DNA of 64,000 nt, taken from Paramecium octaurelia (taxonomy: Eukaryota > Ciliophora > Oligohymenophorea > Peniculida > Parameciidae). Made by a program: the position numbers and the translations under genes. The stretch lies in assembly GCA_905182995.1 (NCBI GenBank), contig CAJJDP010000086.1, positions 50,144 to 114,143 of the forward strand, in the 5' to 3' direction. A model generated the notes under the pieces. That model had not been told where the DNA came from, searched no databases, and was given only the letters and a program-made list of their open reading frames with translations. Numbering within the stretch: position 1 is the first letter of the stretch; the number at the start of each line of letters is the position of its first letter. Shown here in pieces: positions 49,465-61,820 of the stretch.

Positions 49465-51541
49465 ATGTCCATAAAGAACTTGGAAGATTATGAACAAGAA
49501 GAAGAGTAGTAACAAAATGAAGAAGCAGAAGTCATTGAAGAAAACGGTTTAAGAGAACTATATGAGAACTAAGGTATGTATTTGATTCTTCTATGAAATC
49601 AGAATAATTCATGAGATAAATCAATTAACTTAATCATTAAGGTGTTCTCAAAATTAAGCTATAAAAATATTAGGAAGCTCTGAAATTACTTTAATAATCA
49701 GAATAAATGTTGGAAGTAAAAGAAGTAGATAGTATAATAGTATGCAACAAGTTGCGGCAAATAAATTGATAAGAATCTGATTATTGTCATACTCTATAAT
49801 CAGGCATGCAGTTATCAATGGTAACTCTATAAACAAATTAATTAAGTTAATGGATATTAGATAAATGTTCAAAATATTTGACTGGAGTTATATACAATCT
49901 GGATGAGGGCATGAAAGATGAGGATGTAAATACCAATACTGAGACAAATGAAGAGGAAAGTGATGCCACTTAAGTTAAGAAAAAGTCATTTCTCGCCAGA
50001 GCTTCATTGTAACACACAGCAATATTGAGTTAATTGGGAAAGTAAGATTAAATTCAATTATTAGACACAAATAGGCTTTATAATCAGCTAGAAAAGCTGC
50101 AGAAACTATGAGAGAAGTATTTAAAATAGCTTCACAATTTTGCAAAGACTGGGTAATTAAAAATGGATCATTGGAATCATCAGCTACTACTCATTCATTT
50201 ATGAACTATAAAGCTAAACAAAAAAATACTAAATATTAAATGAAAGATGAGGTTGAATTTAGTCGATTAGTAATTCAATCAGGAAATGATACATTGTTAG
50301 AAATGTTGAAATATTAGGATTTAGATAATATATCTAATAACGAACAATTGATTTTAAGAGAGACAAAGAAATAGTTGTACTTTTGGAAGAATAATCCTAC
50401 AAACAATGAAAAACACATCCGACAAGAACTGAAGATAAACAATAAACCAGATGATTATCGATCAATCTTAGGAGTCCAAAATGTCGAAGAGTGGATTCAA
50501 ACGTTTAATGTTAGTTTCATAATGCACATGACTCCATTAATTCATAGCGAATTTGCATAACAGGGGGAAATGCTATACGAGATTTCCAAAAGAATGTTAT
50601 TGGAAAAGATCATTTAATTGTCAATCTCATACTTCACTATTGCAACTGAATTAAGATTTATAGAATTAGAAAAAGCAAAACAATAGGGAACTAAAGAATT
50701 CAATACTGAAGAATTTAAATTAAGTGAATTCTATCATCTCAAAGCTATTGAAATTGCATGTAAACATATAGTTTGTTCTTCTCAATATATCAATCATCTC
50801 ATTACCACTTATCATAAACATTATAATTCAAATTTAGATACTATTTAAGAAGAGTCAATAACCACCATAGTCTCAGAATTCAACTACAAAGAATAAAAAT
50901 TGCAGTAACTTAAATAAATGCAACTTCAAACTTAACGAGAAAACCAACTACTCATGTAGAAGATCACTGAAAAAAAACTCAATGATTCTTCTCCTACTGG
51001 AAGATTAGTCAATTCTCTTTAGGGTTAGTTATCTCCCCTCAAAAATAATAGAAATATTAGTGATAACATTAAGACCCAGGCCAATTTCCTTGATTAAATG
51101 ATTCGTAACAAAAGAAGATAACAAATGCCATCTGATGTATCTCCAAAATAAAAGTTTTAATTTTTGAATCTATCTACAAACAATAGTTGTGAAAAAGTCA
51201 ATGAGAAGGTGTTGAAAATGAAGGATACTCTAACAATATAATTATAACCGTATAAATCAGCAAAAGCAACTTTCAATCATATCATCAAATATATACCTTT
51301 TGGTTAATAGAACAATAATGGATTAGTAAAGTCCTTCCTACTTGAAAGCTGCAGAGTTCAAAGGCAAAATTTTGTATCCAATTGTTCTCCCAAAAGAGTA
51401 GGAAGATCTCCTAGAAAATCTCCAGACAAGTCTTATGTGAACTACAAAACTAGGACTTCAATTCCCTAAAACAAATAGAATATTCCTAATTTTGAAATAG
51501 AATCATGTATTCATAACACAATATTATAGAACTTCCAATGA
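49465..51541 (+). CDS. TPR-containing protein with a disordered C-terminus, 654 aa
   Basis: Four introns (29, 34, 26 and 23 nt) leave exactly 655 codons. An acidic start (MSIKNLEDYEQEEEQQQNEE) is followed by a TPR pair: YQEALKLLQQSEQMLEVKEV, then NLIIVILYNQACSYQCQWIL and DKCSKYLTGVIYNLDEGMKD. Residues ~180-450 hold an ordered helical region (QMKDEVEFSRLVIQSGNDTL, then LEKIIQLSISYFTIATELRF). The rest is basic and Ser/Asn/Gln-rich, with possible phosphosites around SPKRVGRSPRKSPDKS. The ILYNQAC block suggests a small Paramecium-type family, but I cannot name a function. Confidence 0.75.
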
Positions 51542-51670
51542 AATTAGACACTTTGTAATAGTCATTGATAGGGAAATCATATTAAAATAAAAAAAGAAAA
51601 TGAATACAACTTATCATTCTTTTTAGTGTTTTTGTTTATAATTATTTATATATAATTTATGCAGTAATAG

Positions 51671-52194
51671 TCACAGCAGTTAAAAGACTTTTGAACTCTT
51701 ATTGAATCTATCATCAGTTAATTCTAAAGTGCTTCCCATATAGGACTACTAATGGATCAATTATTGCTACTATTAACTATTGCTTCTTATAGTATTTAAT
51801 AGATTGATCACTCTATTTTAATATTCATTGATATTGTTATTTCTATGAGATTTATCATTTGAGTTTAATGGCAATAGTGAGTTCTCTGATTTAGTTTATT
51901 TCTAAGCTATAATTTATTCTAAAATGGTTGAATATTTCATCATTCTCTAATTTAAGTTTAATTCTTTTTTAATTAATATATCCTCCTTTTAAGCCAATTG
52001 ATTCTCTTTTTCTTTCAACTTCTTTTCTTTTTATATTAACTATACTTAAGTTTTATGATACAAGATACTTGTGTTTCTTTTTGCAATAATTACTATTCCC
52101 ATTAATTAAAAAAGTCTGTATTCTTGGTATTATCTATAGGCTAAGATTTTTTGTTAATCAAGGATGGTTTAAGCAAATTATCGACTTAATTCAT
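51671..52194 (-). CDS. Coiled-coil protein, 164 aa
   Basis: One 29-nt intron leaves exactly 165 codons. Starts MNQVDNLLKPSLINKKSQPI. The middle is a strong coiled coil (LIQKEKKLKEKENQLAQKED), followed by KYSTILEQIIAQKQ, an Asn/Ser-rich stretch and a C-terminal helix ending KSSKVFQLL. Function unknown. Its start is 89 bp from the stop of the co-oriented upstream gene; exon closure supports two separate genes rather than one. Confidence 0.6.
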
Positions 52195-52283
52195 AACTGA
52201 AAAAATTAATAATTAATCATCAAAATTTAAATTAATAGGATGTAGCTGTTGTCTAAAATACTGAATTTTTTATTTTTGGCGAT

Positions 52284-53440
52284 TCAGTGTGTGTTCTAAA
52301 AGTATTGAATTACAACTTTTTATTCATCCTCTTCAATTCCTATTACCTCTTATTCATAAAACTCTTATATTTCATCAAATATTACCTACTACATTTAGGA
52401 AATGTTCATTGCTGAAATTTCAGCCGAGCCACTTGTATTTAGATGTTTAGAAACGTACATTTTGAGATCTTATTGGAAATTAGATTAATCTTTAGCTTCC
52501 TCGTTGCTTATTGTGTATGCTTTTACTTGTTCATCATACTCATTAGCATTTTTAATCTCAAACAAGTAATTATTTTTGTTGAAATTTGAAGCCTCTGAAA
52601 TTAAGACCTCTTATTAACTGAAGGTTCTTCTTAAGGAAGGTGAGAGTTTAGGAATATCTTGATAATCAATACAAATGTTATTAGATTGTTTCTAGTCTTA
52701 CTCTTACTTAATATCATGCTTTTTATTCAGATGCTTGAATAATTCATCTGAATACTTCTCTTTTTATTTTAGTTCTAAATTGCAAATGGGTTGAAAACAT
52801 TGTAATTTTTCAATCATAGTCGAATTTCTCTTTTTTAAAAGAGGTAGAATTTCAAAAAATCTTTATCCTTTATATTTAACATATGATTTTAGGTCATCTC
52901 TATTTTTCTTATGCAAAGCTCTAATACTTTTGATTGCCTCAGTCTTATTTTAAGTTCGATGCATATCATTTAGTTCTTATAGATATTAATTCATGTATTC
53001 TATTTTATCTTAATAATCAAATTATTATTCCTTTGTTTTAAAATGTTTATCCAATTAATTTTCATACTGTTAATCTATTTTTATGTCCTCTACGTTGCTT
53101 TTCCAATTACGATGTACTGGAATTTTAATTTAATTTGCACCAATGTTTATTTTCTTGGAATTGACTTTTTCACCTCTCTAATCAACTGGTTCCTCTGGCA
53201 AACCATATCGTATAATTCTTTTTTGACTAAATGATCTACACTATTTTATATCCGCATAGTTTTCTCTTAGATATACATATGCAACAACTTTTTTCATTCT
53301 ATCCTCTTATCCATCTTCTGTACTCATCTCAGGACATGAATTAAAAAAAGGAACCTCATTATCATGTTAAATACTTAGATATTATTTCTTTTTTTGTGTT
53401 CATTGATACTTCTCTTTATTTATTTTGTTTTAGGTTTCAT
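52284..53440 (-). CDS. Lys/Glu/Asn-rich protein of unknown function, 378 aa
   Basis: One 20-nt intron near the start leaves exactly 379 codons. It begins MKPKTKQIKRSINEHKKRNN, a basic tail, then a moderately conserved-looking segment (VYLRENYADIKQCRSFSQKR and IIRYGLPEEPVD). A helical middle (AIKSIRALHKKNRDDLKSYV) is followed by an acidic end (EFYEQEVIGIEEDEQKVVIQ). No recognised domain or membrane segment. An extra 18-nt intron near the end cannot be excluded, since it would not change the frame. Confidence 0.65.
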
Positions 53441-53900
53441 TATAAAATTAATAAAAAATATCAATAACTATTTTACATTAAATCATTAAGACTAATTCTC
53501 CATTTTATTAATTCTTGCTAAACTAACATTATCTAGTATACTATCTCCTTCTTGTCATCTCATATGAACTAAGTACATTAACCCTAACGACTTGAATCAA
53601 TATTCGAATAAAAGGATAAATTTTATAGATTAGACATTGATAACTTGATTTTTAATACAAAGAGTTCATAACATTAAGCTCAAAACAAATTAGTAAATAA
53701 TTTAATAAATATAACTGATTACTTAGTTTTTCTGTTCTGTAATTAATTTCATAAAGAAAATAGGCAATTAGTAATTATTAATCAAATGGTGTCTTCTGAA
53801 ATAAGCAACTAAAGTGCTCCATTGTAATTTAATTTTTGAAACTAGAATAATTATAGAGATCTAAAATCAGATTTTAATATAAATTTATATATAAGTAAAA
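53441..53900. other. AT-rich divergent intergenic region
   Basis: About 460 bp without a supported coding frame; no element recognised. Confidence 0.5.
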
Positions 53901-54329
53901 ATGTAAGACCCATCTGATTTAATTTACCAAGTTGAAAATGAGCCAAGCATTTAACTCATTAGATCCATCAAGATTCAAAAGAATAAAAGGTTAGTGATGA
54001 AATTTTCATCTGATTCTTAAAATGTAGAAAGTGATTAGAGTGTCGATAACTCTCAATATTACAGAAAATAATTCTTGGAGAGCTATTCTATGTTCACAAC
54101 CAAGAATTCAATACCAGGCAAATTCAAAAGTTTGAATTAACCAAGCTATTCTGAAACTTATAAAGCAAAACTTGCATCAATACGAAAGATTAAATCATTT
54201 AGACTAGATGATGAAATATATAGTTAAGATGAGGAAGAAAGTTTGCCAAAAGAATTGATGAAAGTCAATTTTCAGTTTAGATAAGATGCTATAATTAATG
54301 TTTAAAAAATCCTTAACTAAAAGAAATGA
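53901..54329 (+). CDS. Small polar protein, 142 aa
   Basis: An intronless frame of exactly 143 codons starting MQDPSDLIYQVENEPSIQLI. Composition is rich in Ser, Lys, Gln and Asp, with a basic segment YSETYKAKLASIRKIKSFRL followed by an acidic one (DDEIYSQDEEESLP). No domain recognised and likely disordered. The length is over twice the chance expectation, but there is no homology support. Confidence 0.5.
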
Positions 54330-54993
54330 TATTACTATGGATTTTTTCACTTAATTACTCTTAAAACTAATACATAATTTTTTTACGATTTTAATTCTTA
54401 ATTATTTTGAATAAATAGCTTTTTATAAAATTCATTATTTTATTGAATCTATGTAGTCTAGAGATTCTGCCAAGTAATTCAATAATTTTTGAAATAATAT
54501 CCTTAATTAACACTTGATTTAAGTACTGATACGAGTTTAGGTAGATCGGATTCATAAAATGTAATTTAAATCCAATAGTGAATTGGTCATATTTGTTAAT
54601 TGATTTACTTAAGACAGCGCCTAAGAAGTTTGGGCCACCTAAATTTGCTATATAATAGCATCCTGCATTGAAATTTTTGTGCAACTTTGATTTTAGTTCT
54701 CTCTAATAAGATTTCTCTCTTATTTTTAATATAGAGCTCCAAATAAGACAATTCAAACAAGATTCAATTTAAGTTATTTAATTATAATTATGTATTAGAT
54801 TAGTAACTAAATGCTTCCTAATTAAAAAACTACTTATCTCATCTATATATATTGAATTATAAATCAATAAGGATCTTCTATTTCTGATCTTGTTATCTAA
54901 ATACATTCAGGGTTGAATTCTTTATTCTATCAACATCATTAAGTTTCTGATTTTGCAAAGATGTAGAAATAAATATAATAATAGTATTTCTAA
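54330..54993 (-). pseudogene. Possible decayed coding sequence
   Basis: One minus-strand frame reads for about 200 codons with protein-like composition: NDVDRIKNSTLNVFRQQDQK, later LHKNFNAGCYYIANLGGPNF and LGAVLSKSINKYDQFTIGFK. It is interrupted by two TGA codons that I could not remove with GT...AG introns, and has no good ATG. The same frame continues antisense into the 53901 gene for about 60 bp. It may be a host gene remnant, or a gene with missed introns. No family recognised. Confidence 0.35.
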
Positions 54994-55040
54994 GTTTTCA
55001 AAAGTGCATATATATTAAAATAAGTCAAAATATAGAGTAT

Positions 55041-55618
55041 TCATTTTTGCTTGAGGCTTCTTTTAAAATTCTAGATCATTTATTTCTTTTATAATTATTA
55101 GAAAAAGGCTTTGAAGATCTAAAGTTGTCTGTGTTCATCAGCTATTTGAATATTCTTTCTTTGTGCATGTTATTCTAATGCATTGTAAGCTTTCATCAAA
55201 AGTTTACGTTAATAAAAAATTTTAGCTAATTGATCCAAATCATCATCTATTCTAGATATTTATTTTATAATTGTTTCCGATTTTCTATTTGGAATAGCAA
55301 AATCATTTGGCAAGGTTGGTTTAAAATGTTAGACTGATGGACGATTTACAATTATTGGTACTCTCTCTTATTTAACTGATTTTGTAAATAATTCAGTTTA
55401 GTATTGATGAACATCATCTTATTCATTTAGAATTTGTTTTTAAAGTTAAAGATTTCTTTAAAAGGCTTTATACTATGAATCCTCTGTAATGGGTTTTTAT
55501 TGAGTCTAAATAAAATATAATTCCATTATACTAGGTATTCAGCTATTGGCACATTCAAAAAATTAAGAGTTTTCTCTCTTAATACACTTCTATGATTTAA
55601 TAGATTAGCAGACGACAT
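55041..55618 (-). CDS. Helical protein of unknown function, 183 aa
   Basis: One 26-nt intron near the 5' end leaves exactly 184 codons. It starts MSSANLLNHRSVLREKTLNF and has a Gln-rich helical first half, a more ordered centre (VPIIVNRPSVQHFKPTLPND) and a basic coiled-coil end (FYQRKLLMKAYNALEQHAQR to KRSLKQK). No domain recognised. Exact closure supports the gene. Confidence 0.6.
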
Positions 55619-55889
55619 TAAATTAACAGATAATATAATAAATTTTATCTGTTATAGCCTTTATTTCTTAATTATACATAAGATTATCAAATTGGATTCT
55701 GATTTACTCCCTTTAATTAATCCTATTTAAGATTTGGTTAAGGGGATCTTATAGTTGAGATGATTAACTTGATAATTTAATGATTCTTGAGAATATTGAA
55801 CTTGTTTTTACAAAATTCTAATACTTTTTAGAAATTATGGAAGAGGATTATTGTTTTAATTCATACTATTGAATAATAATCCAAAATGA

Positions 55890-56886
55890 ACTAGAATTAT
55901 GCATCCATAGATATGCTGCATAATTAGATTCCTTGGGTTTAAAAAAAATAAATTAGTTGAGGTATAGTCATAAGAGTATTGCAAACTTCTTTAATTAGCC
56001 ATCGATCATAGCTCTTAGATCCATCAATAATTAAACTAGTACTTCAAATATCAAGCAAAGTCATTATAGTAGCAGCTAAGTCAAAACTCAATAAAGGTTA
56101 TAGAATAAAATATAGAAAAGAACGTAACGTTATCTAAAGGGTGCAGTAAAGAAAATATATAGATACTTGGTATAATGAGATAATCAAAAAAATATATCTT
56201 CTTATTAATTATTAATTCAAAGTTCCCATAAGGCATATAAAGATATTGCTGGCTTTATAAAAGGTAAAAAGCATATTCACCATAAAATATACTTCATTGA
56301 TCGTATTAAATTTAATCTAAGAAGTTTCCACCAACCCAAGTATCTTGATTGTTTACAAGTGCAATAAGTCTGTGTATTTATTATTATTATTATTACTATA
56401 TTTTATATATATGATTTATTAATCCTTTTAGAGATAAATCTTGTTAATAAGTTAATAGACCATCAAATTTTATTCGGAAATTCGCTTTATGGATTTAGCA
56501 AAATTAAAATACAATATGAAATTTTAAAGGTTCTAATTAGTTTAGTAACCAATTAACCATAAATAGTTAATAAAGATGAATGAATCTAATTCCTCATTAG
56601 TTAAATTCCTTGAAATTAACTTCTAAGTAATCGTTAATATGTTTCTCGACTTAGAAAAATAATATGGCTAAGAATATTTAAATTTAAATCAGTTTTAATC
56701 AATTTTTGAATAAGTTTATCATTCCTATAGTATTCATATAATTATGAAAGGATTCTAATGGAGAAAATTATAAAAGATTGTTTTAAGGCAAATAGTACTC
56801 CAATTAATGAATTAATGCAAATTTTGCATTCATAATTAGTAAGGATGGAACTATTTCCCATAAATTACAAAATAGACTAAAATTGA
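55890..56886 (+). CDS. Doubtful locus: small protein(s) with unresolved structure
   Basis: Starts MNQNYASIDMLHNQIPW; a 20-nt intron joins to LRYSHKSIANFFNQPSIIAL and a basic segment (KRTQRYLKGAVKKIYRYLVQ) that ends at a TGA near 56190, giving about 90 aa. The same frame continues open for ~130 codons with HKAYKDIAGFIKGKKHIHHK and YFIDRIKFNLRSFHQPKY, as if one TGA interrupted a longer protein. A third block, MNESNSSLVKFLEINFQVIV to LVRMELFPINYKIDQN (56576-56886), closes on 98 codons if a 17-nt intron is allowed. These could be one gene with missed introns or a partly decayed one. Treat boundaries as tentative. Confidence 0.35.
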
Positions 56887-56982
56887 CAGTTTGAATTTCA
56901 ATTGTTAAGAAATTAAATATTAAAATGAAAGCTAATGAAAGAAACAGCATATAATAATTTTTTTATTTTTCTATAAATTGAA

Positions 56983-58149
56983 TCATATTTCTAGTTTTTG
57001 AATGTAACTCTTGATTCCATCATTGAATCTGCTTGTGAAAATTTCGATGCATTCGTTGATGATTCCGAGCTCAGTGTTTCTAATGATAAATATGAATTCT
57101 ATACTTTTATTATCTCATATTTTAGTGACCTTTCAATTCATCATCACAAGTCTTTTACCAGTCAGCTTTTTCTTAGTTCTTAACATCTAATAATTATCCT
57201 TTGGATTCAATATCATTCTTTAATTCTAATAAATTTTATCTCAATTTTTCAGCATCTGCATTCAAATCAGCCAAATTTGTTTCAAGAGTCTTACTTTCTA
57301 ATTCATATCTTGCTTTTTATAAGAGATAAAGTTCTTCCTTAGCTTTTTCTCCTTGATGTCCGACCTTTTATAAATGTTCCAAAGACTTTAAATATTGAAT
57401 AGAATGATTACTTCAATTAATTCATCAATAATTTAAACAACTTTAGACACGTTTTCATCTCCTGATGCTGCTACTAACATCTTAACAAGTCCATTATAAG
57501 GTGTTTACTTATTGTGTAAGGATTCTAAATGTTTATGTAATTTAGACTTGACATCAGCAACTTAGATAAAATTACTATTGAGTTATGAAACGATGGATTT
57601 AGCTTTCTTCAATCCTTAGATAAATTCAACAGATTCTGTTTATTTAGCTTCAAATGCTTTCTATAATAATTTATTGTAAATTATTTACTTTATCTTCTTC
57701 TCTTGCCCTATCCAAAGCAGATAGTCTGTCTTTGATTTTTTAATCTTATCCTACTTTATCTTTAAGTTATTAATTCTTGGCAATCAATTCTTCTTGTCTG
57801 AGAGGGAATGATTATTCATCTGATGCCTTTTTGGCTGAAGCAGAATCAATAACGCCTTAAATTTCATCAAAACGAAGATTGCAAAGTTCCTGTTAATGTC
57901 TCAAATTCTATGTATTTTCTTCTAAGTCACTTTATGCATTAGTTTACATGGATTTCAATTGATGAACGATTCCATCGATATTTGAGCTATGCAATTATTA
58001 TTACATGGTAATTACTCTTCACTTGAAAGGGAGATTTGCATTGTAGCTATGATTGTTTTTCCAAATTCATATTGGGATAATTCAGAAAGTAATTCATAGT
58101 CATTTGCTGTGACTATCAAGGCAAGGCATACTAAGACTATAAACTTCAT
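56983..58149 (-). CDS. Trichocyst matrix protein, 352 aa
   Basis: A crystalline core protein of the secretory trichocyst. The signal peptide MKFIVLVCLALIVTAN is clear. The rest is alpha-helical coiled coil in two halves: NIDGIVHQLKSMQTNAQSDL, FDEIQGVIDSASAKKASDEQ, then SLEHLQKVGHQGEKAKEELY, and it ends with TELGIINECIEIFTSRFNDG. This fits the known TMP layout, a prepropeptide cut into two mature helical polypeptides. Single Cys residues sit in each half. Four introns (29, 28, 26 and 25 nt) leave exactly 353 codons. It lies 108 bp downstream of a second, different TMP gene on the same strand, suggesting a local cluster. Expression is expected to be co-regulated with other TMPs after exocytosis; no element is visible. 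Confidence 0.88.
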
Positions 58150-58257
58150 ATTTTTAATAATATAAAAAACGATAATTTGTGATAAGATTAAAAAAAGAAA
58201 AAAAATTGAAAAAATATTTGTGCTTGATTAAGAAGAAACCTAAATAATTCATTCCTT

Positions 58258-59384
58258 TCAAACTTAGATGTTTGAGAAATCAGCACTTTCGACAACAGAT
58301 AAAGCTTATTCACTGATTCCAAGTTCTCTTGTGAATTCATTCTTTAAGTTGGTGTAGGTATCGGTTTCTTCAGCATAGGTGTTATTCTCTAATTCAAGTT
58401 CAGCAGTGTATTATTTTCTGTCGGCCTCTCTTTAATCTCTGAATTCAGACAATTAGTCGATCTTTTCTATAAATTATCAAAAATGACTTATACCATTGGT
58501 GGCTGTCAAATCAACATTGACTCTATTGATTTATCTTTAGAATTCAGCATATTCCTCATCTAATTATTCAAGGTATTCTTCGTGATCAGCTTAAGCTTAA
58601 GCTTCAGCAGCTGTTTAAGCATTAATTGAATCAACAACAGCATTTCTGAATTCGTTAAGAGCATCAACGATTTAACCAATGATTCCTTGATCAGAGAAGT
58701 TTTAGTTTGAGGCTAATGAAATAAGAGCCTTAATCATAGGAGCCATCTTGGATCTTGACTTGATCTTTTATTCGATGTTCTTCAAGGAGTTTTAGAATCT
58801 CTTGACTTACAACAATGATGGGTTGGTGAGTGTCTCAAGAAGAGCAAGAGCATCATCGACTGCAGCAGTTGCTTCATTTAATTCAGCAATTTAGAGTTCG
58901 AAATCTTCATGTTCTTATTCTCTTACAAGAATTGCTTCATCGTAATTCTTTCTATTGCCCTCTTGGTTTTCTTAGATTTGTTCAATTCTAACTTAGAGTT
59001 ACTCTCTTCTTGGGAAAAGTAAATTGTCTAATGTGTCTTGTGTGTTATTGACATCTAGTTTAATAAATGGATATTATTACCAATGACAGCGTCTTAGATG
59101 TCTTATTCAAGGCTAACCACTAATGCATTGTGTTCGTTGGTTCTGACTTAGAAATTGAATTCTAATTCTTCCAATTCATCTTCAAGATCGTTGATAAGCT
59201 CTTCAATAGCATCAATCAACTCTTAGACTGGTCCGCCAGCCATAGAGTGGAGTTCGACTAAGTGGAGTAATGCACTTCCATATGTGCTCTTCTTGAGGTC
59301 TGTTGTGATTTTTGCAAGATTTCTCTCTTGTACTCTAGCTGTGAAAGCTATTGCAATCAAGGCTATCAGCAATATTGATTTCAT
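58258..59384 (-). CDS. Trichocyst matrix protein, second family, 357 aa
   Basis: The signal peptide is MKSILLIALIAIAFTARVQE. Then helical segments ELIDAIEELINDLEDELEEL, LLFPRREQLQVRIEQIQENQ, FRNAVVDSINAQTAAEAQAQ and KQYTAELELENNTYAEETDT. The composition (Ala, Glu, Gln, Asn, few Cys) and the heptad pattern are those of trichocyst matrix proteins. Two introns (26 and 27 nt) leave exactly 358 codons. An upstream ATG 51 nt earlier in frame would put a longer hydrophobic leader in front; I chose the inner Met because it gives a standard signal peptide. Its sequence differs enough from the neighbouring TMP to belong to another subfamily, as expected for a matrix built from several families. Confidence 0.85.
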
Positions 59385-59996
59385 AAGAAAATTATTGCAA
59401 ATAATCAATACGAAAAACACATAGTTAAACAACAAAAACGACTAGTTTCATTAATTAATAATCAAATTAAAAACGCTATTCATTTCTTGATAATTATATA
59501 AATATTATTCTTTTACAAATAAATCACTAGATAATCAAGTATCAAATCAATGGAACAAATTCTACTCTTTATGTCGATCCTAAATTTTTTAATTTTAAAA
59601 CCTTCATTCATAATTTACTTTGATAATTTATTTTCTGGTTTAATTAATTCAAAATCTAAAATCAGTATAAAATTATGTACTAATATCTAGATCTTAATTT
59701 TAATTAAATTCTTTTTGAGAATCAAAACGAATTGCTTTACCGAATCAGAAATAGATATACCTCATTATGCCTGAGATTAGAGCAATAACACATAATAAAA
59801 TTTGAAATTTTAAGCAGAAAAGTCCTCTTTTTGTTCATAGTCTAAGATTTAGTCTGAAAATTCGTTCAACTGATTGCTTATAGTATCTTGGTATGATTAT
59901 ACGATTAATTATTGAGTTGTGTAGTTCATAATAGTTTAGATAATGGTTATTAACTATAGAAATATGTAGAATTGATGATTTTATTATAATTATTAA
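59385..59996. other. Divergent intergenic region between a TMP gene and the kinase
   Basis: About 610 bp, AT-rich, no supported coding frame. It should contain the TMP promoter, but no shared motif with the other TMP's short upstream spacer is obvious by eye. Confidence 0.5.
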
Positions 59997-61817
59997 ATGA
60001 GCAAAAGTTTTGAAAACATAATTAATGTCTAACCTAAAAGAATAGTATCGCTTGATGAAATTACATAATAAGAAATGCTAGGTAAAGGATAGTTCGGAGT
60101 TGTTTATAGAATACTATATTAAGGATAAACTTACGCAATGAAGCAAATTGTGAAATAGACATTAATTAGACATGGGAAAATAAATTCGGCTGTACTAGAA
60201 CTCAAGATCATGTACTAATTGGATCATGAAAACATTATGAAACTCATAACTCATTTTGAGGATGAAAATAATGTTTACTTAATCTTAGAATATATTGATG
60301 GATCTAATTTATATGACATTTTAAAAAGAGACACTCGCCTTTAAGAAACCTATGCCATACATTACTATAGACAAATAGTTTCTACTCTTATTTATTTACA
60401 TTCGAGACCTACACCAATTTTGCATAGGGACATTAAGCCTGAAAACATTTTAATTACAAAAAATAATGCAATCAAATTGGCAGATTTCGGTTCTGCAAAT
60501 TCCTTAGCGAAAGATGAATTAAGATTTACATTCGAAGGCACATATCTTTTCATGGCACCTGAAATATATTTGAATAAAGGTTACACTTAATGTGTAGATA
60601 TATGGAGTTTGGGTGTATTGTTATTTGAAATATTGGCTGGACATTCTCCATTTTTGAATAAGGAAGAGGAGAATTCTTTAATGACACATGAGAAATAAAC
60701 TGTAATTAGAGAAAATGTATTAAATGTTCGAATACGATTCCCAGACACATTTCCTCCATTGGCTAGAGATTTAGTCAGAAAAATATTGAGATTAGAACCA
60801 CAAGACAGATTGAGATTAGAGGAAGTTCTTAAACACCCATGGCTTTAAAATGCCGAGGTTCTTGAGCAATTACCAATAGTCACTAAAAATCCATTAGAGA
60901 ATCTCGTCTCATAATAAATATCTAAATTTTCAGAATCTAGAAAAAATAACAATAATCATTTAATCAGAATAAGTGAACTTAAGAAAAGTATCAATGAAAC
61001 CTAGATCTAAATAATGAAAGGAGAATTAGAGAAACAATAATTGAGTGAAAAATTAAAGGAATTATAAGAAGTTAATGATGATTAAACTCAATCTCCGAAT
61101 TTAGTAAGTCCAGAGAAGATAGTAAAAATAGAGGAAAAATATAATAGGTTGAAAAAGGAAATCAATCAATTATAAAAAGAAATAATTTAGAATGAAATGT
61201 TTATTAATAAAAATGAGATGTAATAATCAAAATTGAATCATTATAAATCTAAAATTGAAAAATAAAAAGAAATAATTGAGAAATTGGAAAGAGAACTAAT
61301 TCAATTAGATTAAAAGAAGAAATTAGAATAAATCAATTAAGATAGAGAATTACAAGAATTCACTAAATTAAATAACAATCGAAATATAGAACAATCAACA
61401 TCGAATAATTCTCAATACACCTCTTTATTGAGGGAAACAATTGAGAGATTCAAGGAATTTATGAATTTTTACAGGAATATCAAATAGGAACCTGAAACTG
61501 ATTATGAATCATAGGAAGACTAATAATGGAAAAAAGAATATTATGCAATTAAAAAATCTTTATAGGAGGAATTTAAATAAGAATAAAATTTACTTATGAA
61601 ATTGGAAAATGAAAATCAATAACTAAAAATTAAATTGGGACAAATAGAAGCATAAGAATAACAAGTGTAAAAGGCTGAACAAATAGTTACCAATTTAAAA
61701 TATGGATGTGATCTAAAATAGAATAGAATTGATGAACTAAAAAAAATACAATAAGATTTGGAAAATAAGATAGATTGTTTAAATAGATTTATTGAATATA
61801 ATAAAAGTTCATAATGA
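59997..61817 (+). CDS. Ser/Thr protein kinase with a long C-terminal coiled coil, 606 aa
   Basis: An intronless frame of exactly 607 codons. The kinase domain spans ~20-285: glycine loop MLGKGQFGVVYRI, the lysine in TYAMKQ, catalytic loop LHRDIKPENILIT, DFGSANS, GTYLFMAPEIYLNKGY, DIWSLGVLLFEILAG, and the final RLRLEEVLKHPWL. All catalytic residues are present, so it should be active. Residues ~320-600 form a Gln/Lys/Glu-rich coiled coil (YNRLKKEINQLQKEIIQNEM) with no other domain. The domain order suggests a locally anchored kinase, in the broad Aurora/PLK/CaMK-like group; a finer assignment is not safe. Its stop is 3 bp from the stop of the convergent malectin gene. Confidence 0.93.
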
Positions 61818-61820
61818 TAA

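Noticed and set aside
49654-49872. A hydrophobic minus-strand frame that looks like a small membrane protein
   Set aside because: It is antisense to TPR coding sequence; A-rich codons on one strand give Leu/Ile-rich shadows on the other.
51671-53440. One long gene covering both minus-strand blocks
   Set aside because: Joining them needs an intron of about 65 nt, whereas each block closes exactly on its own with one normal intron and its own ATG.
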